A DNA stretch of 64,000 bases, from positions 17,954,001-18,018,000 of the forward strand of contig NC_084941.1 of assembly GCF_958298935.1 (NCBI RefSeq). The letters run 5' to 3'. The notes under the pieces were generated by a model. That model was given only the letters and a program-made list of their open reading frames with translations, was not told where the DNA came from and ran no database searches. The stretch's first letter is position 1. Each line of letters begins with the position of its first letter. The DNA comes from Phragmites australis. Lineage: Eukaryota > Streptophyta > Magnoliopsida > Poales > Poaceae. The translations under genes and the position numbers were made by a program. Shown piece by piece: positions 1 through 12,062 of the stretch.

Positions 1-241
1 TATTGTAGCTTGAGCATAGCATTCCACAAATAGATCTCAGTTTCATGTGGTTTGCCTCTGACAAGGTTTTCGTTGATAAGTGTCCGGTATAGAAATCATA
101 CTTTGTCATGCACTCTTTTCTACATTTCTGTATCTCCATTCTACATAAGAAATAAGTTAGAAATGCAATTAAATGGTAGAAGAATGTAAATCTAAGACAC
201 TTATAGTGTCCAACAATTCAAGATAGAATAGTCGAGGGCAT

Positions 242-2400
242 CTAGCTGGTAAACATTGTAAAGTTCCTTGACTTCTGACCATAATACGTCAGGGCCGTTG
301 TGGAAATCTTCATCTTTGAACTGGTGGCGATCATTTCTCTACCCTTTTTCATCTCCGTCATGTACCACTGATGGAATTTATGTATTTGATAGGACATGTT
401 GACCATCACATCTGGTTTGACCAACGGTTTTCCCAACTCAAACTCCTATCTAAGATCTAGAATAGCAATGTTGTCATCCTGGCCGAGAATTTGGTCAAGT
501 GTAAGTCCGGTCTCGACAACAAACTTTTTGATTAAGGCCTTCTTTGGGTAAGGCTTCTCCTTGATGTGCTCATAGTCCAATTTCGGCTTTGGATCCAACA
601 CCCCCGTCTATTTTTGTTTCACCATGGATATGAAAAACTTCCGCGTTGCAGGATCGACTGGATCCTTCATCCTAGGTTGAGCTAGCTTGAAGTGTTTAGT
701 TACACTGGCATTAACTGTCTACCTTAATTCCTCAGGAGTTAGTTCTGACGGTTGAGGAGGTACCGACATTTGAGGTGGAGGTAGCTTCTTAGACGAAATT
801 GTTTTCTTAGATGATAGCAATTTCTGAGATGAAATTGACTTGTTAGACGTTGCATGTGGTGCGGCGGAGGACTCAGACCTCTTGATGGTATAGGTGCTAG
901 CGGCAGTCTTGGACCTCTTGACATTACATGTGGTATGGGTGGAGGACTTGGACCTCTTGATGGTGCAGGTGTAGGTGCTGGTGGCAGAGGACTTAGACAT
1001 CTTGATGGTGCAGGTGCTGGCGGTGGAGCACTCAAACTTCTTGTTGCTGCAGGTGGTGCTAGAGGAGGAGTTGGAGATCTTCTTCCTAGAGATGATTCAG
1101 GAGTCAGAGATCATCTAGGTGAAGGGAGGTGTCCATGTGAGTCCATATCCTCTTCTTCATCATTTATATCTTCGCCAAACAATATGGAGCGCTTGTGCCA
1201 TAGGATGAAAATACCAATGTTTTCTCCCAATTTCTTTTGCCCTATCTCCCTAGCGATATCCATGTCCATTTTGTGATACCTGGGAAGTACGGTATTCACT
1301 TGGAACCATGTGTATGTTGGTGGTATTGGGTGATTGTTTAACTGAGCCCCAGCTTGCACGGGCCAAGCCAAGCCCAAAGCCACCTTAGTGGTAACGTTCG
1401 CGGTGGGCATGGCGAGCTTGCATTCTGTTGTGTCTTGGATATCGTCCATGGCGATAATGACATAAGTCATCTTTGTGAATGCCTGTGGACGCACATCTAC
1501 TTCGACGTGCACCAGGGCTGTAGAGAACAACAGCATTGTCTTGTAATTGTTGTTATCTGATGGCTTCTTGTACGGCTTGCCATATTTTGGCGTCTGTTGT
1601 CTATCTCTCTTGTTGGAGTTCTTCTCGTACAAGAGCCAAGACCTCTTGCATTTCTTGTTTACTTCTCTTACAACTCCTATAACTCTCAGAGTCTTTTTGG
1701 AATGAGTCTTTCCAAGGCCTCAAATCCTGTCTTTGTGTACGGTCCAGGTGCTCCTAGTCTCCCAATGCCAAGGTTAGCTTGTCCTTCTCTCTATCTGCAA
1801 GATAAGAGCCTTAGGAACTCTGGGAATGGGCATCCACGATAATTTGCGTCACCTCTTGATCTTTTTTGTATTTAAAGTATAGATGGCCTTCATCTGAAAG
1901 AGCACCGCCCTCACATACAAATAGTATTTTGCTTGTGGAATCCACTGAGCTGAGACAGGTGTAACACAACTTCGGGTTAGTTCTTGTTCCTTCTTCTCCC
2001 TATCGGGTAATTTCTTCATGTAGCTACGATTGTCTAGTCTGTGATGGTAAACGTTCTTTATAGAGTTGAAATTGTTTGCCTCACTTTGCTTAATTGATTC
2101 CTCCAACTGCTTGTACTGCATGAACTCATTCCAATAATCTTGCATCTTAGTGTAAATGTCAAAGTCCGATGTTTGGTTTTTCCTCACAAAATGCCTGTAC
2201 AACATGCCTTTGAAATTCTTAAACGAGTTGGCCATTATAGTCATTGCACGGGCCTTTGCTCACTCAAAGTTACACCCTTCAAGGAACTCAAACATATTTG
2301 ACAACTTCTCATACCAAAGATTATTGATGTCATTGGGAATGACCCACTGGCCATTTGGGTGGCCTCTACAACTTCTATATATGCTTGGGACATGATCCCT
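242..2400 (-). pseudogene. CACTA second ORF, plant Ptta/En/Spm-type transposase, decayed
   Basis: This is the decayed second gene of the CACTA element, in the family annotated as plant transposase (Ptta/En/Spm). Its role in plant CACTA elements is thought to be binding subterminal repeats and assisting the tnp2 transposase. Going down the minus strand, a segment with the motif WVIPNDINNLWYEKL lies near 2350-2300. A 131-codon piece (2244-1849) contains the family's helical core and the YHHRLDNRSYMKK stretch. A 173-codon piece (1632-1111) follows, then a Lys/Ser-rich repeat segment (1060-719), then a piece at 436-242 with QIHKFHQWYMTEMKKG. The pieces sit in different frames with stops between them. 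The gene would continue towards the left edge, where I see no intact downstream domain. The family call is confident; exon limits are approximate. Confidence 0.78.
876..1040 (-). repeat. In-frame coding repeat in CACTA second ORF
   Basis: The decamer GACCTCTTGA (last copy GACATCTTGA) recurs at 876, 912, 951 and 996. The spacings of 36, 39 and 45 bp are all multiples of three. On the minus strand the repeats give degenerate Thr-Ile-Lys-Arg-Ser-type units, a basic low-complexity linker. The preserved phase suggests the expansion arose while the frame was coding. Confidence 0.7.
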
Positions 2401-3049
2401 CACAAGAACCTTGCATGTTGTCTTATATGGCCCCAATACATGTGAAGGCTACAAAGGCTCCCCGACTATTTCAACCTCCATGATGATAAAGCGTCTCATA
2501 GACAACTTGCTTGGACCTCACCATGTCTTCTCTGTACTTGGGACGTCAAACCATCTATACCATTAGTCGAGTTTTAAACCTTTGTCTGAGCCTTTAGATC
2601 ATTTGGGTGATCCAATTTGAGGTACTCACTCGGGCTACCGCCACTTCTTGGGCTCTCATTTTTCGTCTGTTCCATGTTTCGGTGCCCATCTCCATCAAGG
2701 CTACATCCTGGTCCCATGAGTGGCAATTTGCTTTTGGAGGTGTTACATACAAATTAATTTCCATCCAATGGACTTCTTCATGATAGCAAAAAAAAACATT
2801 TATGAAAATTACATTGAGGATTGACACAACAATGTTCTTTTTCTTTTCTTGTTTCCAACTTATACTAAGTTCTGACTACAAGGATGAGCACACAAAGATT
2901 ACATGTTTCTTCACATCTTGCCAAATTTCAAATGTTGCGTGCAGATTTTTTTTAGACTACAGAATACAAGGTTTTTTAGACCACATACTACATAATTTTT
3001 CATACTACACAAAGAGAAGAGGTCGAACCCCTAATCCTTAAGGCAGGCA

Positions 3050-3555
3050 TAGGGGCAGCAGGCATCGGGGCACTGGGGTGGTGAAGCAACGAGGCGGTGT
3101 GTGGCAGAGCAATGAGGCGGTGGGCATCGGGACACCGGGGCAACAGAGGAACGGGTGGCAGGTATCAGGGTAGTAGGTGTCAGGGCACCGAAGCACTGAG
3201 ATAGCGGGCGTCAGGACACCCAGGCTTTAGAACACTGGGGCAACGGAGCAACGGGCGGTAGGCATCGGGGTAGTGGGGCACCGGGGCGGCAAAGTAATGG
3301 AACACCGAGCATCAGGGCACTGGGGGGCGAAGCACTAAGGTAGCGGGCATCGGGACAATGGGGCATCGGTGCAACGGGGCAATGGAGCAACGAGGTGGTG
3401 AGTGGCTGGGTAGTGGGTGTTAGGGCACTGGGGTGGTGCTGCAATGGGGCGCCGGGTGTCAAGGCACCGGGGCATCTAGCATCGGGCATCGGGGTAGTGG
3501 AGCACTAAGGTGGTGGGCGTGGGGGCACTGGGGCAAGTGTCGGGGTGGTAGTTGG
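3050..3555. repeat. G-rich degenerate minisatellite inside CACTA element
   Basis: About 500 bp are made of short variable units such as GGGCATCGGGGCACTGGGG with insertions like GTGGTG and GCAACG. It lies between tnp2 and the second ORF. The open frames across it (for example 3211-3489) are low-complexity by-products of the repeat and are not called as genes. Confidence 0.75.
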
Positions 3556-3559
3556 AGTT

Positions 3560-3793
3560 GTCAATCTTGGGTCTTGAGGCCTAGGGTTTTGGGCACCAAA
3601 TTTATATTCAAAACTATCACTGTCAGTTATAGTATACAACCGGCAATGATACTCCTAACATCACTACCGATTATATGTCAATCTTGGGTCTTGAGGCCTA
3701 GGGTTTTGGGCGCCAAATTTATATTCAAAACTATCACTGTCAGTTATAGTATACAACCAATAGTGATACTCCTAACATCACTACCGGTTCTAT
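3560..3793. repeat. 117-bp tandem duplication with CACTA subterminal-type motifs
   Basis: Two nearly identical units start at 3560 and 3677 (GTCAATCTTGGGTCTTGAGG in both). Each ends in sequence like ATCACTGTCAGTTATAG and ATCACTACCG, the motif found in the subterminal region at 15240-15585. More copies of the short motif continue to about 3915. Their position between tnp2 and the second ORF is unusual, because such repeats normally flank the termini. Confidence 0.8.
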
Positions 3794-4229
3794 TATAGAA
3801 CTGGCAGTGATGTTCGAAGCATCACTGCCAATTGTATACAATAACTGGCAGTGATACAAGGAATTATTGTCGGTGCTATACAACAACCGACAATGATATG
3901 GGTATCACTGCCACTTGTAACCAGCAGAGATATTTAGATGTATTTTTTAAGTTTATTCGTGTAGTTTATTACATCATAGTATTTACATTAAAGCATGTTC
4001 TTAAAATTTTGTAGAGTATTTCTTTATAGTATTCATATAGTTTATTTAAATTATATTTATATTGAAGCATATATATCCTTCAATATTAATTAATATGAAA
4101 CAACATGTCATTAATTAATACAAATTTAAGCTAGTCCTTAATGAACATCAAAGCTTCTTCAGTTAACGATTAGACCTTCATTATGATCACGTCGTATGTA
4201 AGTAGCTTCCTTAGTGTCTTCTATTTGTC

Positions 4230-7184
4230 TTAGGTGGATGTTCTATCTAAAAGGAGGGAGGTCATCAAATTTATTGTAGTCTTCCTCGTCGACATTTTCA
4301 ACTCCAACAATCCTTCTTTTTTCTTGAAGAACCACGTGGTGCTGCTTGTCAGCTGAGTCCTTTACATAGAAGACTTGTAACATCATTGGCAAGTACAGAT
4401 GGTTCTTCTCTGTAACTGATAACCTTGAGGTCCACGGTAGTCATGCCGTACTTGTCGATGTTTACTCCTCCTGAGAGTTTGACCCATTGGCACCAAAAAA
4501 TAGGGACATTCAACGGTCCATACTGGAGCTCTCAAATCTCCTCTATGAATCCATAGTAGGTTTCCCTATTTCCATTAATGTTGTAGGCATAGATACGTAC
4601 ACCGCTATTTTGGTTGGTGCTCTTGTCATCATGTGCTCTCATATAAAATGTATATTCATTTATGTTGTATCCTTGGAATGTCATATTTGTAATTAACGGT
4701 CCATGAGCAAGCAGTTTCAAATCAGCATCCTTGGCATCCTGACCCATCATGTGTCTACATAACCAATCGCCGAAATGATCTCTGTGCTCTCTCATGATCC
4801 AATCCTCTAAGTTTGTCAGGTTTTTGGTGTGTAGCATGCTCACATGCATATTGACATATGGGCCCACTACAATTGATTATTGCATAAATGTGAAGTGTAC
4901 TTGAGTGAAGGAAACACGATCAGTTGTATAGACTGATTTTGCACCTATCATCCCTATCCATTGTAGCCTCCCCTCATGGAGAGATATAGGCACACCAATC
5001 ATTTTGAGATTCATGTAGTCGACACAAAACTCAACGACCTCTTCGGTTCCCCCCCCCCCCCGTATGGCAATGCAACCTTCCGGCCAACCTTGGTTAGGAA
5101 CATATTTCTTCAAAACCTCCATTACTCTCTCAAAAGGGTACATTTGATGAAGAAACACGAGGCCAAAGATTTTTATCTCTCTTACGATGTGAACCACGGG
5201 ATGGGTCATGATATCAAAAAAGATGGAGGGAAACACATCTCAAGCCGGAATAGAGTGTGGACCACATCTTCTGCAGCTTTTCTAGTTTTAACGGATCGAT
5301 GACCTTCTGTGAGATCGTGTTAAAGAATGAATAAACTTTATGATTGGGCTTGGACTTTCTCCGGTAGAACACCCCTTATTGCAACTGCAAGCAACTATGT
5401 CATCATCACGTGGCAGTCATGAGACTTCATTCTAACTAATTTTAAATATATATTCGATACTAGTCTCTTTATGTTGGCGAAGTATCTTGATGAAACTTTA
5501 ACTTCATGTTAGCAGCCACACAAGTTGTGTTTCTCTTCCTTGATTAGAGTGTAGTGAGCCGTAGGAAGCCACTTTCTCTTGTTGTCCAGTTCTTCAGGAT
5601 GTAGGTACTTCCTGAGTTTCATATCTTTTTGGTCCATCCGTGCTTGGAGTGTATCTTTTATCTTTTCTGGTATATCTAGTAAGGTACCAATCAAGCTATC
5701 AAACAAGTTCTTCTTGATATACATCAAGTGAAGTGCGTGTCAAACCTCCAGGTCCTTCCAATAAGGTATGTCCCAAAATATTGATCTCTTTCTCCACATC
5801 GGAGCTGTTTTTCCACTCGGGAATTTTGTACTGTCTCACCCATTTCCAAGGATAACTCTAATATTCCTTACCATCTCATATACCTATTTTCCTATGAAAA
5901 TCTTTGGAGCTTGATCAGTCTTCTTTGTCCCGTCAAAAACCCTTGCCTTGATACGGTACGGGTGATCCGGGCGAAGGAACCTATGGTGACACATGTAAAC
6001 AATTTTCTGTGAGTTCTTCAGCCACCGGCTCATTGTATCTTCCAAGCACTAAACACATCCATTGTATCCTTTAACCGACTGTCCTGATAGGTTACCAAGA
6101 GCGGGTCAATCTTGGATTGTTACGTAGGGTGAAGTTCTCACGTTTGTACTCATCCTATACCCATACACCATCATCCCACATTATACGAAGATCTTCAACC
6201 AATGGTTTTAGGTACACATCGATATTGTTACCAGGTTGACTCGGCCCTTCAATCAGCAATGAAATCATAAGGTACCTCCGCTTCATACACATATAAGGTG
6301 GAAGGTTGTAGATACATAGAGTCACAGGCCAAGTTCTATGACTACTACTCATGTTGCTGAAACAATTCATCCCATCTATACTCCACTTGAACCTTATATT
6401 CCTCACATTGTGTGTGAATGTCTTCTTGTATTTTTTTATCTATGTTCCTCCATTGCCTAGCATCTGCAAGGTGTTTGAGCATTCCGTCTTTCTTACGCTC
6501 TTCAACATGTCACCACACCAACTGGCCATGTCTTTTGTTCACAAACAATCGCTTGAAACGAGGATTATAGAAAAATTCCACACCACCTTAACAGGGGGGT
6601 CTTTCCTCGTTACAGTCCACCCCCACATCAGCATCATTGTTGCGCCGCTTGTATCGTGAAGCTCCACACACCGAACATGCATCCAATTCTACAAAATGTT
6701 TGCGATACAATATGCAGTCACTTGGACATGCATGTATTTTCTCTATTTCCAAACCCAACGGGCATACAACCTACTTGGTTTGATACATGGTTTCAGGCAA
6801 CATGTCCGCCCTGGTAGCAACTCACCCAAGAAACATAACAACTCATTGAAGTTTTTATTCCAACCAACTGTTGCTAGCCATCAATTGTAGCAGTGTCAAC
6901 ACCGTATGCAATTTTGTGTGCTCATCCTGACAGTTCAGGAACAAGGGTGTCTTAGAATCCTCTATCATATGCTGGAACTTTTGATGTTGTCTCTCATTGG
7001 TGAAGTCTACCTCCCCATCGCGCAACATCTGATCTATGTCGTCTTCATCGTCATTGACAAAAGTATCTTCAAATGCTAGTATATTGTTGTCTTCATCAGG
7101 CATCATATTGTTGCCTCTATCTTCTTCGACAGTGGGTTTTCGTTCATGTTCAAACTCCTCATCTTCACCATGTTGATCCAACAT
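4230..7184 (-). pseudogene. tnp2: tnp2-type CACTA transposase, decayed
   Basis: This is the catalytic (TNPD/TNP2-type) transposase of CACTA elements, which cuts the element ends in the nucleus. On the minus strand an acidic N-terminal segment (7184-6855, with DEDDIDQMLRDG) precedes the Transposase_21 core (6406-6155, with SIDGMNCFSNMSSSH and GNNIDVYLKPLVEDL). Then come a piece at 5727-5509 (ending in HYTLIKEEKH), a DUF4218-like segment (5236-4877, with MYPFERVMEVLKKYVPN) and a DUF4216-like segment (4867-4532, with NSGVRIYAYNINGNRETYYG). The C-terminal tail (about 4480-4260) contains VNIDKYGMTTVDLK. The domain order is complete, but there are several frame changes. The first coding exon is separated from the rest by the LTR element at 7235-14511. 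A run of 13 C at about 5050-5062 interrupts the DUF4218-like part. Confidence 0.88.
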
Positions 7185-7234
7185 GTATAGTTAGGCTTGA
7201 AACCCATCCGAAACAAATGTGCACGGATCTACTC

Positions 7235-8072
7235 TATTGGAGCAAGAGTTCGTCTTACCCCAGCAAGTACGGCGCGAGTTTCTTCTAAGGAGGAGACTCA
7301 AGCTTGGAGACAAAGTTTAAGAGGAAGGAACACCACGAATGTATTGATGGTAGAAAAAATGGATCGCTCTGGGAGGAGTATCACAGTGTGACTTGGTGTG
7401 TTTTCACCTCTGTATCTTTTTTTGCTGTCTTGCCCCCTCGTCTGGCCAGAAGACCATGGCCTCCTATTTATAGGGCCATGCGTAGCTTGGCGTATAAGTT
7501 ATCATAATGTACAAATATCTGGGATCTGACCCAATTACTGGGCCTTATCCTGGATAACTACTTTATACCCGATCAGGGGTGTCAGGATAGCCTCCATCAT
7601 AGCAGGGTGTCAAAGCGGCATCCATTAGCCCAGGCTTTTAATGCCGGTCACTTCCTTGCAGGCAGAGCACGACCGGTGCTCCCCTTCTGGTAGATCTTTC
7701 CTAAGGCCAGCTGACTCACCTTGTAGCCTTCGGGAAGGTAGCCCGAGCAGCCCAAGGTGGGAGCCTTGGGAGGCATGGAACCGGGAGGTGAAAGCTTTGG
7801 GAAGTAGGACTCTGGAAGGTCGGGGCTTCTGGAGGCCGAAGCTTCGGGGGACCTAGGCTTCGGGAGGTCCGGTTTTTGGGAGGCTGAACCTTTGGGAGAC
7901 CGAGCCAGCTGAGCCAAGGGAAGGCTTCGCAGGTACGAAAGGGTACCGTGAAGGGATTTGATGACTTCAGAGGTCGAGCCTTTAACTGAGGGTCCAGAGG
8001 TCAAGGATCTGAAGGGACCTGGATGGTAATCTTCAACCATTATCCTCAGGCTGGTTTATTTCCCCCCCAACA
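7235..8072 (-). repeat. 3' LTR of the minus-strand Tat-type element
   Basis: It runs from TATTGGAGCAAGAG (an altered TGTTGG end) to CCCCCCCAACA. A polypyrimidine stretch GTACCCCCTCATTCTC follows at 8073, the complement of a polypurine tract. Relative to the right LTR it lacks about 92 bp, equivalent to 13919-14010. It is otherwise closely similar. A TATA-like TATTTATA lies at 7465-7472. Confidence 0.85.
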
Positions 8073-8733
8073 GTACCCCCTCATTCTCGGGTCCAGATGT
8101 TTCGAAGGGGGAGAGGATGCAGAGGAAAAATCAACCCCAACCTGGTATAGCATCAAGGATGCCTGATGGCAATTCTCTATCCTTTAAGAAGTTTTTTCAT
8201 TTTAGAAACCTTGGACGTCAATGGCGAGCCCAAGGCTGATGGTGTACTGGTGGTGCCAATCTGCCCCAGAGCTTGTTCGAGCTATCATACGTGGTGTAGG
8301 GACCCCGGGTTACAGGGACGTCGATGGATGTGGTGTACTTCTGGGGTCCGTGTTGAGACCGATATAGGTTATCCGGATTCCTTTGGTATAGCTCTTCTTG
8401 CCCTTTGAGGTTGCTAGAGTAGAGGTTACATGTGGGATTGGAGGATCCCACGTGTTTGCCTAGCGGGATAAGATGTGCCACTATCGCGTTCTAACTCGAC
8501 AATGCGGGGGGTCCTTTAGGTTCTTGTGCCCATGCCCCTGTCACGTGCCGAAAGGGGTTTGGGTTATTAATGTGACGGGACGTCCATGCGGGAAAATGAG
8601 GCATTCGTCGTGGAGTGCTGCCACATGTTGGAGGAAACCCGGATATGCCCCCCCCCCCCATGTATTCAATGGGGGGACACGGTGGTGTTGGTTCCGCTTC
8701 ATCTTCCGGACCTATGTGGCTGCTTGGCCTGGG

Positions 8734-8739
8734 TATAAA
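8734..8739 (+). promoter_or_regulatory. TATA-like box for the antisense ORF
   Basis: GGGTATAAAGCTGG places TATAAA at 8734-8739, about 64 bp upstream of the ATG at 8803. A three-codon upstream ORF (ATG at 8774) lies between. It is on the strand opposite to the host LTR element. Promoter activity is inferred from position only. Confidence 0.4.
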
Positions 8740-8802
8740 GCTGGGGTTACCTGGCTAGAGTCTCCACAGTCCCATGAGCGAGTAGTTAACCTTGACTTGA
8801 GT

Positions 8803-9240
8803 ATGTCATCATCTTCCTCCTTATCCTCTTCGGAGATATCGATGATCTCGACAGCTTCTTTGGGAGCCAGACCATTTCGATCGTCGGTAGAGGTGCCGGT
8901 GGCCACACCGCTTCCATCTCTGCAGGGGAGAAGGTTGCCCGCCGCACCGGCCCGACCTTTGGCCGGGGAGGCCATGCCTATTGAGATCATCGATATCTTC
9001 GATGACGATGAGGAGATCGACTGGGATCTCCTACGGGGGGAAAGCGAGCAGGAGTCTGTGGAGCTGTCAGCGAAGGAGGAGGCCAGGAAGGCGAGGGAGA
9101 AGACCCCATCAGCGACCTCCTTGGACTCTTCAGCGTCCTCCGACAGCTCAGGAGCCGGCTACTGTATCGGCTTCTGCAGCGGTAGGCCGCAGATGAGGCG
9201 CATACGCTGTTCCATGCGTGGCCCCTGCCGGGACCCGTAG
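8803..9240 (+). CDS. Antisense ORF within LTR element, acidic Ser-rich hypothetical protein
   Basis: This 145-codon ORF lies on the strand opposite to the retroelement, between the 3' LTR and the tandem arrays. I do not recognise the product. The start at 8803 was chosen because it follows a TATA-like box by about 64 bp, although the frame is open back to 8473. The N-terminus is Ser-rich (MSSSSSLSSSEISMIS). The middle has an acidic stretch (IIDIFDDDEEIDWDLL) and then an alternating charged segment rich in Glu, Lys and Arg. The C-terminus has CIGFCSGRPQMRRIRC. There is no signal peptide or membrane helix. Antisense ORFs near the 3' LTR are known in Tat-lineage elements (I recall one in maize Grande), so a regulatory protein of the element is possible. 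Low-complexity ORFs can also arise by chance in GC-rich DNA. Confidence 0.42.
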   Translation: MSSSSSLSSSEISMISTASLGARPFRSSVEVPVATPLPSLQGRRLPAAPARPLAGEAMPIEIIDIFDDDEEIDWDLLRGESEQESVELSAKEEARKAREKTPSATSLDSSASSDSSGAGYCIGFCSGRPQMRRIRCSMRGPCRDP

Positions 9241-9855
9241 GAGGTGAAGGCGGTCATCTGGATGGCGTACTTGGTGACGCCGTGATATCCACGTATCATG
9301 GTCGATCATGGCCTTGTTGTGGGCTCATGGCTGAACTTAGTCACCTTGTTCTCTTCCTCACCCTGTTTTGCTCCGTAGGGATCCATCTTCTTCGTGGCAA
9401 TTTCTGTATTGTTGCTTCAGTATGTGTCCCCTGGATGTACTAGTTGTTTAATAATATAACATGGACCTTCGAGAACGGTCATATCTCCTTCCGTATCAGA
9501 GTGCGAGGGGATCTTTCGAATGGGTGACCGCATGCGTGTGTGCCTTCGTGCCTCCAAACCGTGCTTCTTCGTCCCCTTCGAAGGCGATGACTAGTTTTTC
9601 TGACGACCGGGGTACCGAGCCTTCGCATAGATCATCGCTAATTTCGTTCCTTTTGGGGGAGAGGTGGCCTCAGGAATCTGGTGGTGATAGATACGTAGGG
9701 TAACTAAGGAGAACCTGGTGGAGCAGTGGCGACCTCGTCGTCCCCGGTTATTGCGTACCCCTCGGGCCTGGCACTGGTAGGGCCTCCTTCCTAATTTGTT
9801 CCAGATTTCTGACTTAGCGAAGTGCATCTGGAACCTTTGGAGATGAGCTCCGGAG

Positions 9856-10410
9856 GTGGTCCCTGACCCTTCGGGTTCCTTAGCAACTGCCTGGGTTGAA
9901 GGCGATGGTGTGTCGGAGGCACAGCCGAAGGCTAGGCAGGAGAGGTGGTCCATGACCCCCTCAGCCCTTAGCCGCTGCCCGACTCCAGAGGTACTCCGGC
10001 CGGAGCCTGGCGATGGCGCATCGAAGGCGAAGCCGGAGGCTAGGCGGGAGAGGTGGTCCACGACCCCCTCGGCCCTTAGCCGCTGCCCGGCTCCGGAGGT
10101 ACTTCGTCCAGAGCCTGGCGACGGTGCATTGGAGGTGAAACCCGAAGGCTAGGCGGGAGAGGTGGTCCACAACCCCCTCGGCCCTTAGCTGCTGCCCGGC
10201 TCTGGAGGTACTCCGTTTAGAGCCTCGCGACGGTGCGTTGGAAGCGAAGCCGAAGGCTAGGCGGGAGAGGTGATCCGCAACCCCTCGGCCCTTGGCCGCT
10301 GCCCGGCTCCAGAGGTACTCCGTCCAGAGCCTGGTGACGACGCGTTGGAGGAGAAGCCGAAGGCTAGGCGGGAGAGGTGGTCGCGGCCCCCCTCGGCACT
10401 TAGCCACTGT
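9856..10410. repeat. Tandem array of ~108-bp units (5 copies)
   Basis: The anchor GCTAGGCRGGAGAGG recurs at 9931, 10039, 10148, 10256 and 10363, giving periods of 108, 109, 108 and 107 bp. The unit is GC-rich, containing CCCTCGGCCCTTAGCCGCTG and CCGGAGGTACTCCG-like parts. Because 108 is a multiple of three, long open frames appear on both strands; I regard those as by-products. It lies in the 3' non-coding part of the minus-strand element. Confidence 0.88.
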
Positions 10411-10613
10411 TGCGAATTATGAACTCTGCAATGGGCAGTCACGCGGGTCATACATTTCCCTGTAGAGAGGGGGATTTTTATACCCCTTTGATCTGTCTGT
10501 TGTGCTCTTTGGAGGCCAGCAGGTTTCATATCCCTTTGGCACGGAGGCATTAGCCTTCAAGATGCCAGGGTACTCTTCCCGTTAGGTCCTTTCAGAACCT
10601 TCTCGCATGGTGG

Positions 10614-11070
10614 AATTTTTGGAAAACATCCCCATCGCGGTGGTTTTTGGAAGTCTCTCCGTTTTGCCAGAGGTTTTGTAGAGCTCTCTGTTGTGCGGAG
10701 GTTTGGTGAAGCTCTCCATTTTTTTGCCGGAGATTTGGTAAAGCTCTCTGTTGCACAAAGGTTTGGTAAAGCTCTCTGTTTTTACCAGAGGTTTGGTAAA
10801 GCTCTCTGTTTTTACCGGAGATTTGGTGAAGCTCTCCATTGTGCGGAGGTTTTGTAAGACTCTCCATTTTTGTTAGAGGTTTTGTAAGACTCTCTGTTTT
10901 TGTCGAAGGTTTTGTATAGTTCTCCATTTTTGCTGGAGGTTTGTAAGACTCTCCATTTTTGTCGGAGATTTTGTAAGGTTCTCTGTTTTTGTCAGAGATT
11001 TGTAAGACTCTCCGTTTTTGTCGGAGGTTTTTGTAAGACTCTCCATTTTTGCTGGAGGTTTGTAAGACTC
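10614..11070. repeat. Minisatellite of ~30-bp units
   Basis: About 15 degenerate copies of a unit like GAGGTTTTGTAAGACTCTCC plus ATTTTTGTYG, 29-31 bp each, fill this interval. On the minus strand the 30-bp period gives a decapeptide repeat of the type ESLTKPLTKM within a 170-codon frame (11104-10592). The period explains that open frame, so no gene is called. Confidence 0.88.
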
Positions 11071-11097
11071 CTTGGCATGTATTAATGCCGAAGGTCC

Positions 11098-12062
11098 TAC
11101 ACATTATCAGAGCTATGCAATACCTTCCAAGAAACCTAGGCAGTCTTGCCTTCCAGGTGACCTAGGCATGCTACGCCCGCGGTGTCTAGGCTTGTCGTGC
11201 TCCCGAGGAAACCCCCGGGGTGCACCGCAACACTATCCACTAAGGATGTACCCTGGCGCGTGGCATTTATATGACCGAAGCTATCCATGGCACCCTAGGC
11301 ATAATTTGCCTTGCAGGTGACTTAGGCACAAGCGGCGCCCGCGGAATATAAGCATGTCGTGTAGAGAGGATTCCTTGCCAGCATTCCTCATAGCACCGCA
11401 TCCTGACATCAGGGCAGTCCCCTGATATGTGGCGTCCACACACTATCGAGGCTACACAATACCTTCCAGGAAACCTAGGCAGTCTTGCCTTTCAGGTGAC
11501 TTAGGCATGCTACGCCCGCGGTGTGTGGGCTCCACTTCCTACCATGGCAAAGCCTACCCTCCAGGAAAACCTTTTCAGGTGACCTTGGGTTTAGGCAAGC
11601 AATGCTTACTGGTGCGTGGGCTTGTCACGCCTCCGGAGAAATCCTCTGGGGGTGCTGCAACTACATTACCAAGGATGTCCCTTGATAACCGGCATGTACA
11701 CACTATCAAGGCTACACAATACCTTCCAAGAAACCTAGGCAGTCTTGCCTTCCAGGTGACCTAGGCATGCTACGCCCACGATGTGTAGGCATGTCGTGCG
11801 ACGAGGATTCCTTACGATAGCATTCCTCGGAGCACCACAACTCCACCACCGAGGACATCCCCCGGGGCGTGGCTTCGGCACCCGAGGCTATGCAAATGCC
11901 TTCCAGGGCACCCTGGGCATAATCTGCCTTGCAGGTGACCTAGGCATAAGCGGCGCCCGTGGTGTGTGGGCCTCACTGTCTACCGAGACTACGTAATGCC
12001 TTCCAGGAAATCTAGGGAGTCTCACCCCCCAGGTGACCTAGGCACGATGCGTCTGTGGGAGT
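11098..12062. repeat. GC-rich repeat block, units ~260-340 bp
   Basis: A shared core (CCTTCCARGAAACCTAGGCAG followed by a stretch with CAGGTGACCTAGGCATGC) starts at about 11123, 11462, 11722 and, diverged, 12000. The spacings are therefore about 339, 260 and 278 bp. CCTAGG palindromes are frequent. The block lies between the minisatellite and a second part of the 108-bp family (12361-12585). Confidence 0.75.

Noticed and set aside
3211..3489. Pro-rich 92-codon minus frame
   Set aside because: It runs through the G-rich minisatellite and only reflects the repeat.
9591..10550. Overlapping frames up to 156 codons on both strands
   Set aside because: Produced by the 108-bp array, whose period is a multiple of three; no domain.
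10614..12062. CRISPR-like appearance of regular short repeats
   Set aside because: Units are contiguous and degenerate with no unique spacers, in a plant retroelement.
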